Positions 1 through 6,497 of a DNA stretch of 9,644 nucleotides are shown piece after piece (position 1 is the first letter of the stretch; every line of letters begins with the position of its first letter). The notes beneath the pieces were generated by a model. The model was given only the letters and a program-made list of their open reading frames with translations, was not told where the DNA came from and searched no databases. The position numbers and the translations under genes were made by a program. Origin of the DNA: Alphaproteobacteria bacterium (GTDB lineage: Bacteria; Pseudomonadota; Alphaproteobacteria; RF32; CAG-239); the NCBI GenBank assembly GCA_017958895.1, contig JAGDBT010000098.1:1-9644 (forward strand), written 5' to 3'.

Positions 1-1
1 G

Positions 2-55
2 CAAGCGAATTTAGAGAATTTTTACCCTGAAAAGATCGTAAAAATTAAGCTCTGA
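2..55 (+). CDS. possible 3' end of an upstream gene (partial)
   Basis: Reading from base 2 gives 17 open codons, ending EKIVKIKL, before a TGA at 53-55. The other two forward frames close sooner (TGA at 28-30, TAG at 12-14). The codons look ordinary for this genome, and a same-strand gene upstream of ffh would be natural. The piece is too short to recognise or to separate from chance, so both the call and any product are uncertain. Confidence 0.3.
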   Translation, partial: QANLENFYPEKIVKIKL

Positions 56-64
56 GGAGTCCGT

Positions 65-88
65 CAGTCAGCGATGTTTCGCCCACTG
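65..88 (+). other. small hairpin in the ffh leader
   Basis: CAGT (65-68) pairs with ACTG (85-88), and GCGA (71-74) pairs with TCGC (79-82). A 2x2 internal loop separates the two helices and the apical loop is TGTT. No T-tract follows, so it is not an intrinsic terminator. It could be a minor leader structure or chance, and it matches no riboswitch class I know. Confidence 0.25.
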
Positions 89-107
89 GCGTCAATTGGT
101 TTATAAT
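77..107 (+). promoter_or_regulatory. candidate promoter for the ffh operon
   Basis: A perfect TATAAT lies at 102-107, 24 nt upstream of the ffh ATG. The best -35 candidate is weak (TTTCGC at 77-82, 19-nt spacer), and there is no extended -10 TG. The position is sensible for an operon promoter. The poor -35 keeps this tentative, and transcription may instead arrive from an upstream gene. Confidence 0.35.
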
Positions 108-131
108 AACTTGGTGAAGGACAAAACATTT

Positions 132-1511
132 ATGTTTGAGAGTTTGAGCAATAAACTCAGTCAGGCTTTTTCAAAGATAACCTCCCGCGGAGTGTTATCG
201 GAAAAAGATATTGACGAAGCTATGCGCGAGATTCGTGTGGCTTTGCTTGAGGCTGATGTTTCTTTGCCGGTTGTTAAAGAGTTTATTGCCAATGTGAAAA
301 ATGAGGCTTTGGGTGAAAAGGTTGTTAAATCTGTTCAACCCGGGCAGATGGTTATCAAAATTGTGCATGACGAGTTGGTTAAATTGCTCGGCGAGGGAGA
401 TACGGAACTTAATTTTAATGCTCCGGCTCCGGTTTGCATGATGCTTGTCGGTTTGCAAGGGTCCGGTAAAACTACTACGGCGGCCAAAATTGCAAAAAAG
501 CTGAAAAAAAACAAACGCATTTTATTGGCTTCGCTTGATGTATATCGCCCGGCGGCTCAAGAACAGTTGGCGCAACTGGGTAAACAGATAGAGGTTGATG
601 TTTTGCCTATTATTAACGGGCAACAGCCGCTTGAAATTACCAAAAGAGCCTTAAACGAGGCCAAAACGGGTGTTTATGATTTGCTGATTTTGGATACGGC
701 CGGTCGGTTGCAGATAGATGAAAAGCTGATGACCGAGGTTGAAGAAGTGAAAAAGTTGGCAAATCCGACCGAAACGCTGTTGGTTGCCGATTCGCTTATC
801 GGACAGGAAGCCTGTAATGTGGCAAAGGCTTTTAACGAAAAAATCGGCATTACCGGTTTGGTGTTAACCAGAATTGACGGAACTTCACGTGCCGGAGCGG
901 CATTATCCATGAAAATGGTGGCAAACGCGGCCATAAAATTTCTGGGTACCGGTGAAAAACTTGATGATATTGAAGAGTTTCATGCCGATCGCATAGCCGG
1001 ACGTATTTTAGGACAGGGTGATGTAGTTTCTTTGGTGGAAAAGGCAATGGAAAATGTTGACCGAGCGGAAGCCGAAGAAATGGCAAAGAAAATGTCAAAA
1101 GGCTCGTTTGACCTGAACGATATGCTCTCGCAAATGCGCCAGATGAAGAAAATTGGCAGTGTGGGCAGCATTTTGGGAATGTTGCCGGGGTTGTCAAAGT
1201 TTAAATCTCAGATTGAAGAATCCGGAGTGTGCGACAATCTGATGAAAAAGCAGGAAGCCATAATTCTTTCCATGACAGCGGAAGAAAGACGGCATCCCGA
1301 TATAATAAAGGCTTCTCGCAAGAGAAGAATCGCACTCGGTTCCGGAGTGGAAGTTCATGATGTTAACGTGTTGCTCAAATCATATGAGCAGATGTCAACA
1401 ATGATGAAAAAGATGGGCAGTTTCGGCGCTATGTCGGCAATGTCTAAATTTATGAAAAACAATCCGTTCGGCAGAATGCCGGGGGGAATGAATAAACGGT
1501 TTCCGTTTTAA
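132..1511 (+). CDS. ffh: signal recognition particle GTPase Ffh (SRP54)
   Basis: Ffh binds SRP RNA and signal sequences of nascent membrane proteins and, with the receptor FtsY, delivers ribosomes to the inner membrane. The 459-residue product has the usual order: an N domain starting MFESLSNKLSQAF, a GTPase domain with P-loop GLQGSGKT at 107-114 and DTAGR at 188-192, and a methionine-rich M domain with the RNA-binding SRKRRIALGSG motif at 395-405. The ATG at 132 matches the family N terminus and follows GAAGGA (116-121); a TTG at 96 in the same frame lacks a ribosome site and is rejected. TRIDG (246-250) replaces TKxDG. DSLIGQEA (220-227) and DGTSRAG (249-255) depart from the usual DxxTGQxA and DGDxRGG forms. 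rpsP follows after 22 nt. The identity is secure. Confidence 0.97.
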   Translation: MFESLSNKLSQAFSKITSRGVLSEKDIDEAMREIRVALLEADVSLPVVKEFIANVKNEALGEKVVKSVQPGQMVIKIVHDELVKLLGEGDTELNFNAPAPVCMMLVGLQGSGKTTTAAKIAKKLKKNKRILLASLDVYRPAAQEQLAQLGKQIEVDVLPIINGQQPLEITKRALNEAKTGVYDLLILDTAGRLQIDEKLMTEVEEVKKLANPTETLLVADSLIGQEACNVAKAFNEKIGITGLVLTRIDGTSRAGAALSMKMVANAAIKFLGTGEKLDDIEEFHADRIAGRILGQGDVVSLVEKAMENVDRAEAEEMAKKMSKGSFDLNDMLSQMRQMKKIGSVGSILGMLPGLSKFKSQIEESGVCDNLMKKQEAIILSMTAEERRHPDIIKASRKRRIALGSGVEVHDVNVLLKSYEQMSTMMKKMGSFGAMSAMSKFMKNNPFGRMPGGMNKRFPF

Positions 1512-1533
1512 TTTTATTGAAAGGAAAATATAA

Positions 1534-1956
1534 ATGTCAGTACGTATCAGATTATCTCGCGGTGGTTCCAAAAAACGTCCGTATTACCATATTGTAGCGG
1601 CCGATTCCAGATCTCCTCGTGATGGTAGATATATTGAAAAATTGGGTGCATACAATCCGTTGTTGCCTCAAGATAGTGAAAACAGATTGGTTTTGGATAC
1701 CGAAAAGGTTTCCGCATGGTTGTCTAAGGGTGCTCAGCCGACCGAAAGATTGCAAAAATTGTTTGCTAATTTGGGTTTATGCGCTGCTCCGATCAGCCGT
1801 GAACAGCCAAAGAAATCTGCTCCTAAAGCTAAGGCTATGGAGAGAATGAAAGCCAAAGAAGAAGCTAAGGCCGCGGCCGCTGCAGCCAAGGCTGAAGCAA
1901 GTGTTGCTCCTGCGGCCGAAACTCCTGCTCCTGCTGAAGAGCCGTCTGCCGAATAA
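1534..1956 (+). CDS. rpsP: 30S ribosomal protein S16 with long Ala/Lys/Glu tail
   Basis: S16 is a primary-assembly protein of the small ribosomal subunit. The conserved core covers residues 1 to about 85: MSVRIRLSRGGSKKRPYYHI, then VAADSRSPRDGRYIEKLGAYNP and a WLSKGAQPTERLQKLF helix. From about residue 90 to 140 the protein runs on in a low-complexity tail, first Lys-rich, then Ala/Glu-rich, then Pro/Ala/Glu, making it much longer than the roughly 82-residue E. coli protein. Extended S16 tails occur in alphaproteobacteria. The start follows AAGGA (1521-1525). The gene is the second of five in the operon, with 58 nt before rimM. The tail's function is unknown. Confidence 0.97.
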   Translation: MSVRIRLSRGGSKKRPYYHIVAADSRSPRDGRYIEKLGAYNPLLPQDSENRLVLDTEKVSAWLSKGAQPTERLQKLFANLGLCAAPISREQPKKSAPKAKAMERMKAKEEAKAAAAAAKAEASVAPAAETPAPAEEPSAE

Positions 1957-2014
1957 TTTTCGGTGTTTATATAAATTAAGTAAGTTATTTTGAGTCTGTA
2001 GAAGGGCTTTAAGT

Positions 2015-2551
2015 ATGGAAAAAAGAGTGTTAATCGGAAAAATAGTTGCCGCACACGGTATCAGAGGCGAGGTAAAAGTACAATGCTTTCATGCCAACCC
2101 GCTGAATATTGATAAATACGGCAGCTTGGAAAATAAAGATGCCTCTAAAACTTTTGTGCTTAAAGTTACCGGAAATACTTCTGCCAATGTACGTGTAAAA
2201 ATCAAAGGTATTGATACACGTAACGATGCCGAGGCCTTAATCGGTACGGAATTATATGCCGACAGAGCCGCTTTGCCTGAGCTCGCTGAAGAAGAATATT
2301 ATCTTGCCGATTTAATCGGTTTGAAGGTATGTCTTAAAACTCCGGAGCATGTTATAGGTAAGGTGGCAGGTTTCAGTAATTTCGGGGCCGGCGATATTAT
2401 TGAGCTTAAACTCAATGATCGCAAAGATACGGAAATGTTGCCGTTTACCAAGGCTTATGTGCCGGTGATTGATATTGAAAACGGTTACATTGTTGTTTCT
2501 TCGGAAACTATGAAATTTGCCGAAGATGATGAGGTTGAAGATGGCATTTAA
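2015..2551 (+). CDS. rimM: ribosome maturation factor RimM
   Basis: RimM assists maturation of the 30S head and binds ribosomal protein S19. The 178-residue protein has the N-terminal RimM beta-barrel with IVAAHGIRGEVKV at 10-22, then a PRC-barrel domain from about residue 94 (EYYLADLIGLKV) through LPFTKAYVPVIDIENGYIVV. The length is typical of the family. The ATG follows AAGGG (2002-2006) at 8 nt. The 3' end overlaps the trmD start by 11 nt, which suggests translational coupling. The acidic end (EDDEVEDGI) is partly set by this overlap. RimM and TrmD sit together between the S16 and L19 genes in most bacteria, which supports the call. Confidence 0.96.
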   Translation: MEKRVLIGKIVAAHGIRGEVKVQCFHANPLNIDKYGSLENKDASKTFVLKVTGNTSANVRVKIKGIDTRNDAEALIGTELYADRAALPELAEEEYYLADLIGLKVCLKTPEHVIGKVAGFSNFGAGDIIELKLNDRKDTEMLPFTKAYVPVIDIENGYIVVSSETMKFAEDDEVEDGI

Positions 2552-3230
2552 GGCGACAATATTGACGATTTTTCCTGAGATTTTCCCGGGGTTTTTGGGA
2601 ACTTCTCTGACCGGAAAAGCCTTAAACGAAGGCTTGTGGGAGTGTGAAACCGTCAATATTCGTGATTATGCATTTGATAAGCATGGTTCGGTTGACGATA
2701 CACCTTGCGGTGGCGGCGCCGGAATGATAATGCGTCCCGATGTTTTGGGTAACGCGATTGAGCATAATTACTCCTCAGGCAGAATAATATATATGAGCCC
2801 CAAAGGCAAACCGCTGACTCAGGCAAAAGTTCGCGAACTCAGCCGCGAGAATGATTTAACGATTATTTGCGGCCGTTTTGAAGGAATTGATGAACGTGTT
2901 ATTGAAGAATACGGTATCGAGGAAATCAGTATAGGCGATTATATCTTAACCGGCGGTGAGCAAGCGGCGATGATTATGTTGGATGCAATAGTCAGATTGC
3001 TTCCGGGAGTTTTGGGAAATTCGGCATCAACCGAAAACGAAAGTTTTGAAGGCAATTTGCTGGAATATCCTCAATATACCCGTCCGATAGAATGGAAAGG
3101 TCGTAAAGTTCCGGAAATTCTGATGAGCGGACATCATGAAAATGTGGCAAAGTGGCAAAAAGAGCAGGCTCTTCAAATAACAAAAGAACGACGCCCCGAT
3201 TTGTTGGAAAAAACTCTTGATTCTGAATAA
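2541..3230 (+). CDS. trmD: tRNA (guanine-37-N1)-methyltransferase TrmD
   Basis: TrmD transfers a methyl group from S-adenosylmethionine to N1 of G37, next to the anticodon, which prevents +1 frameshifting. It is a SPOUT-fold dimer whose trefoil knot binds the cofactor. The 229-residue protein shows YMSPKGKPL (84-92), CGRFEGIDERVIEEYGIEEISIGDYILTGGE (110-140) and LLPGVLGN (153-160), which form the knot, followed by LLEYPQYTRP and MSGHH. By eye the loop carrying the catalytic Asp169 in the E. coli numbering reads NESF, with Glu167 at that place. The ATG at 2541 gives the family start MAFKATILTIFPEIFPG; the in-frame ATG at 2517 would add eight non-homologous residues. GAGG (2531-2534), inside rimM, is the likely ribosome site. 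The C terminus is shorter than in E. coli (255 residues). Confidence 0.96.
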   Translation: MAFKATILTIFPEIFPGFLGTSLTGKALNEGLWECETVNIRDYAFDKHGSVDDTPCGGGAGMIMRPDVLGNAIEHNYSSGRIIYMSPKGKPLTQAKVRELSRENDLTIICGRFEGIDERVIEEYGIEEISIGDYILTGGEQAAMIMLDAIVRLLPGVLGNSASTENESFEGNLLEYPQYTRPIEWKGRKVPEILMSGHHENVAKWQKEQALQITKERRPDLLEKTLDSE

Positions 3231-3275
3231 ATTGTGGTGTATAGGAATAACAAATTAATTAAAAAGGTTAAAAAA

Positions 3276-3665
3276 ATGAACATTATTGAAAATATTGAAA
3301 AAGAGCAGATTGAAAAGCTTATGGAAGGCAAAAATATGCCGACATTTAAGCCGGGAGATACTTTGCGCGTTCATACCAAAGTTAAAGAAGGCGACAGAGA
3401 ACGTATTCAGGTTTATGAAGGTGTTTGTATTGCTCGTAAAAACGATGGCTTAAATTCTTCGTTTACGGTTCGTAAAATTTCGTTCGGTGAAGGTGTTGAA
3501 CGTGTTTTCCCGCTTTATTCTCCGAATGTTGCCAAGATAGAAGTTTCCCGTGTCGGTAAAGTACGTCGTGCGAAGCTGTATTTCTTGAGAGCATTACGCG
3601 GTCGTTCAGCCCGTATTGCCGATGATTTGTCAGTATCGGTAAAAGATGCCAATGCCGGCAAATAA
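3276..3665 (+). CDS. rplS: 50S ribosomal protein L19
   Basis: L19 lies at the 30S-50S interface of the large subunit. The 129-residue product shows the family pattern: an N-terminal helix (MNIIENIEKEQIEKLM), then FKPGDTLRVHTKVKEGDRERIQVYEGVCIARK, then SFTVRKISFGEGVERVFPLYSP and GKVRRAKLYFLRALRGRSARI. About 15 variable residues follow, as is common. An in-frame upstream start near 3234 would add 14 residues with no family match, whereas the ATG at 3276 follows AAAAAGG (3261-3267) at 8 nt. It is the last gene of the operon, 45 nt after trmD, and the terminator begins 18 nt after its stop codon. Confidence 0.97.
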   Translation: MNIIENIEKEQIEKLMEGKNMPTFKPGDTLRVHTKVKEGDRERIQVYEGVCIARKNDGLNSSFTVRKISFGEGVERVFPLYSPNVAKIEVSRVGKVRRAKLYFLRALRGRSARIADDLSVSVKDANAGK

Positions 3666-3683
3666 TCTGCTGATCAGATTTAT

Positions 3684-3716
3684 AAAAAATCCCCGCATTT
3701 CAGCGGGGATTTTTTT
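3684..3716. terminator. strong bidirectional intrinsic terminator between rplS and htpG
   Basis: A 13-bp perfect stem (3684-3696 with 3703-3715) has the core ATCCCCGC/GCGGGGAT and the 6-nt loop ATTTCA. It is flanked by A6 on the left and a T-run on the right, so it works for the ffh operon on + and for htpG on -, whose stop codon begins 5 nt beyond it. A second, weaker inverted repeat (AATCTG 3664-3669 with CAGATT 3675-3680) overlaps the rplS stop. Confidence 0.95.
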
Positions 3717-3720
3717 GTGC

Positions 3721-5568
3721 TTAAGCGCTTTTTTGCCAACCGCGCAAAATATAATCGCTGAGTTTTTCGCTGAAAAACGAACTGTCGGTAATAGCCTCAC
3801 CTTCGGCAATTTTTGCCTGGTCAAGCAAAAGCTTGGATACTTCCTCGACTGTTTGTTTTTGCGTTTCATCAAACATGCTGTCAGCCAACTTTATAATCAG
3901 CGGATGGTAAGGATTTATCTCCAAAATTCGTGAACTGGCAAAAGCGGTTTGTTGCTGATGATTACGCATCAAACGTTCCAAGTGAATACTCATTTGTCCG
4001 TTTTCCACCGTCAAACTGACAGGACTGTTGGTAAGTTTTTCGGTGGTTACAACCTTGCTGACTTCATTTTTGAACAGTTCGCTCATAAAGTCCGTAAGTT
4101 TTTTAAGACTTCCTTCATCGGCTCGAGGCGTATCACGTTCCATTTTTAAGTCAATATCAGCCTGTGAAATGTGTTTGAGCGGATATCCTTTGTAATTGGT
4201 AAGGGTTTGAACCCAAAATTCATCAATCGGGTCAATGAGCAGCAAAACTTCAATATTTTTAGCCTTAAAAGCCTCAAGTTGGGGATTGTTGCGCAGAGTA
4301 GGGACATCATCACCCGTAATGTAATAAATATTGGTTTGTCCTTCTTTGACTCGGGAAATGTATTCATCTAACGAAGTCAGACGCTCATTATCGTTTGTGG
4401 AATAAAAGCGGGATAAAGAGGCAACTTCTTCACGATTTGCTATATCTTCATAAATTCCTTCTTTGAAAGCAATACCGAAGATTTTCCAAAACTTCATATA
4501 ATCATCGTAATCTTCGGAACGTTTTTTAAGTTCTTTCAGAATTCTGCCGACCGTGCCGTTTTTTATTTTGGCAATGAGGGCATTTTGCTGCAACATTTCA
4601 CGGGAAATATTCAACGGCAAATCGGCACTGTCGATAATACCTTTTACAAAACGCAAATAAGCCGGCATCAAATCTTCGACTTTATCGGAGATAAATACAC
4701 GGTTTACATAAAGTTTTAAACTTTGCTGCCTATCCGGCTGAAACAGATCATAAGGCGCTTCGGATGGGATATAAAGTAATCCGGTATATTCTATACTGCC
4801 CTCGGCTTTGAAATGTAGTCTGAGCCATGGGGTATCAAAATTGCGGGAAATATGGTGATAGAACTCGTTATATTGTTCTTCGGTAATATCAGCCTTATTT
4901 TGCGTCCACAGTGCTGAACCGGTATTAACTGTTTCTTCGCCGGCTTTTCCCAAATCTAAAACGATAGGATAATTAATATGGTCGGAATAAGTGCGGATAA
5001 TATGACGCAAATAGACGGTGTCGGTATAATCTTTGGCATCATCTTTCAAATAAAGTTTGATATCGGTACCGATTTTTTCGCGTTGAGCTTCGGTTATTTC
5101 AAAACCGTCCGTGCCGTTTGAAACCCAGCGATAAGCCTGTTCTTCGCCGGCACGTCTGGTTGTTACTTCAACTTTATGCGCCACCATAAAGGCCGAATAG
5201 AAACCGACGCCGAACTTGCCGATTAAATCGACTACCGAACCGTTATCTTTGGCATTTTTCACAAATTCTTCGGTTCCGGATTTGGCAATAGTGCCGAGAT
5301 GATGAATCAAATCGTCTTTATCCATACCGATACCGTTATCGCTTACGGTTAAGGTATTTTCTTCGGCATTCGGAGTAATGGTTATCTTAAATTCACCGTT
5401 GTTTTTTGCAATTCCCGGATTAGTCAGGGAATAATAACGAAGCTTATCGCAAGCATCACTGGCATTTGAAATCAGTTCTCTTAAAAAAATGTATTTTTCG
5501 GAATACAGGGAGTTAATAACAATATCCAGCAGTTTACTTACTTCTGTTTTGAATTTTTGTTTGCTCAT
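3721..5568 (-). CDS. htpG: Hsp90-family molecular chaperone HtpG
   Basis: HtpG is the bacterial Hsp90, a cytoplasmic ATP-driven dimeric chaperone that acts late in folding with DnaK. The 615-residue length is typical. The N-terminal GHKL ATPase shows ELISNASDA (Glu31, Asn35), DNGIGM (77-82) and GKFGVGFYSAF (117-127). The middle domain has NISREML, with the gamma-phosphate-contacting Arg at 323. The C-terminal dimerisation domain is complete. The ATG at 5568 gives MSKQKFKTEVSKLL and follows GGAG (5577-5580). A TTG at 5589 would add seven residues with no family match. It lies 80 nt downstream of the cysteine-rich gene at 5649, with no terminator between and a heat-shock-type promoter in the gap. 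It may therefore receive both read-through and stress-induced transcription. Confidence 0.97.
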   Translation of the reverse strand: MSKQKFKTEVSKLLDIVINSLYSEKYIFLRELISNASDACDKLRYYSLTNPGIAKNNGEFKITITPNAEENTLTVSDNGIGMDKDDLIHHLGTIAKSGTEEFVKNAKDNGSVVDLIGKFGVGFYSAFMVAHKVEVTTRRAGEEQAYRWVSNGTDGFEITEAQREKIGTDIKLYLKDDAKDYTDTVYLRHIIRTYSDHINYPIVLDLGKAGEETVNTGSALWTQNKADITEEQYNEFYHHISRNFDTPWLRLHFKAEGSIEYTGLLYIPSEAPYDLFQPDRQQSLKLYVNRVFISDKVEDLMPAYLRFVKGIIDSADLPLNISREMLQQNALIAKIKNGTVGRILKELKKRSEDYDDYMKFWKIFGIAFKEGIYEDIANREEVASLSRFYSTNDNERLTSLDEYISRVKEGQTNIYYITGDDVPTLRNNPQLEAFKAKNIEVLLLIDPIDEFWVQTLTNYKGYPLKHISQADIDLKMERDTPRADEGSLKKLTDFMSELFKNEVSKVVTTEKLTNSPVSLTVENGQMSIHLERLMRNHQQQTAFASSRILEINPYHPLIIKLADSMFDETQKQTVEEVSKLLLDQAKIAEGEAITDSSFFSEKLSDYILRGWQKSA

Positions 5569-5598
5569 ATCTTTTTCTCCATAAATCAACTACTACAT

Positions 5599-5627
5599 AT
5601 ATGGGATTATTTTTTGCCGTTCGCAAG
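5599..5627 (-). promoter_or_regulatory. sigma-32 (RpoH)-like heat-shock promoter of htpG
   Basis: On the minus strand a -35 CTTGCGA (5621-5627) lies 14 nt from a -10 TCCCATAT (5599-5606). This resembles the heat-shock consensus CTTGAAA ... CCCCATNT, with 7 of 8 matches in the -10. The predicted start, near 5592, leaves a leader of about 24 nt holding the GGAG ribosome site. htpG is a classic RpoH target, so context and motif agree. No CIRCE-type inverted repeat is seen. Confidence 0.6.
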
Positions 5628-5648
5628 ATAGAGAATAAAATTTTACGA

Positions 5649-6488
5649 TTATTTTTTTACCATAGTGCAATTATTCATTATAAAAGTCATTTCCTCGCTG
5701 TAATCCGGGCGTTGAACAGCCGAGAAATCCAAGCCTTCTTCTTCCGGTACGACTTGATTTTGCAAAATATCGGTATATTCGGCAATCTGCTCTTCAGTAA
5801 AAGAGCAGGAAAAATTAAATTCTATCCTGATTATTTTTTTGAGTTCTTTGACATCTTTACTGTTGAGAATTCTCATCAATTCCTTAGTTTCCGGATTGGC
5901 GCGAATTACCTGAAAATCATATAGGCACAGTTCATCTTCTTTTTTTACAATTTGGCGGGTGATTTGCAAATTAGGAAGAATTTGGACACTTTCAGCGGCA
6001 GAACAGGTAGTTAAATTGCGCCGGATTGTTTTGGTCGGATCCATTTCACTGCGAATAACCCGGCAAAGCTTGCGGTCGGTCATAATTTGCAGGGCGGCCT
6101 GATAATCTTTATCATTTGCAATTTGTTTATCATCAAATCGGGGTGAATAATGACGTTCCTGATATTTGCGCAAATGTGAGGAATAGTCGCTTGCTTGCTG
6201 AGGGGATAATTCGCAGGTTTGAGTAATTATTACATCGGTGTTGCTTTCTCCCCGAACCGTTATTCGGCAAATTCCGTCTTTCAATCCTTCAACCATGTAA
6301 GCGGTTTTTACTTTAACGCCGTCCAGCTCGGAAGCCTGTTCGTCGGCATAAACTCGGCATTCCGCCAAATTTCGCAAAAAATCGTCTGACAAATGCAAGG
6401 GCTCAAAATTTACCGACATATTGAGAATTTGTGCCTGAGCACTATGAAAACAAAAAGACGCAAATAGAATAAAAAACAGCTTTTTCAT
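5649..6488 (-). CDS. exported eight-cysteine protein of unknown function, paralogue 1
   Basis: I do not recognise this family. The 279-residue protein starts with a clear Sec signal peptide (MKKLFFILFASFCFHSAQA, cut before QI), so it is probably periplasmic. The mature part has eight cysteines, at 44, 74, 92, 142, 162, 188, 228 and 274, all of which align with those of the next gene upstream. It looks internally duplicated: NLAEC...C...TCELS...KLC in the first half matches NLTTC...C...SCSFT...NNC in the second, with the pattern C-x-[FL]-[ST] recurring at Cys92 and Cys228. No transmembrane segment or enzyme motif is visible. The ribosome site AGGGA (6495-6499) overlaps the stop codon of the preceding gene, 9 nt away, which implies coupled translation. 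Disulfide bonding is inferred from the even, conserved cysteine count. Confidence 0.85.
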   Translation of the reverse strand: MKKLFFILFASFCFHSAQAQILNMSVNFEPLHLSDDFLRNLAECRVYADEQASELDGVKVKTAYMVEGLKDGICRITVRGESNTDVIITQTCELSPQQASDYSSHLRKYQERHYSPRFDDKQIANDKDYQAALQIMTDRKLCRVIRSEMDPTKTIRRNLTTCSAAESVQILPNLQITRQIVKKEDELCLYDFQVIRANPETKELMRILNSKDVKELKKIIRIEFNFSCSFTEEQIAEYTDILQNQVVPEEEGLDFSAVQRPDYSEEMTFIMNNCTMVKK

Positions 6489-6497
6489 GTTTTATCC

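Noticed and set aside
52..127. Hammerhead-ribozyme-like text: CTGAGGA followed by GTCC, with GGAC and AAAAC downstream
   Set aside because: The core needs GAAA after the second stem, and the essential G is A here. The stem would close a loop of more than 50 nt, and no matching stems I and III are visible. Chance resemblance.
850..1197. 115-codon open frame antisense to ffh
   Set aside because: It overlaps a fully conserved gene on the other strand, has no ribosome site or recognisable protein features, and is explained by the codon bias of ffh.
1870..1890. GC-rich GCGGCCGC patch in rpsP
   Set aside because: It encodes the alanine run of the S16 tail in varied codons; no separate DNA function is needed.
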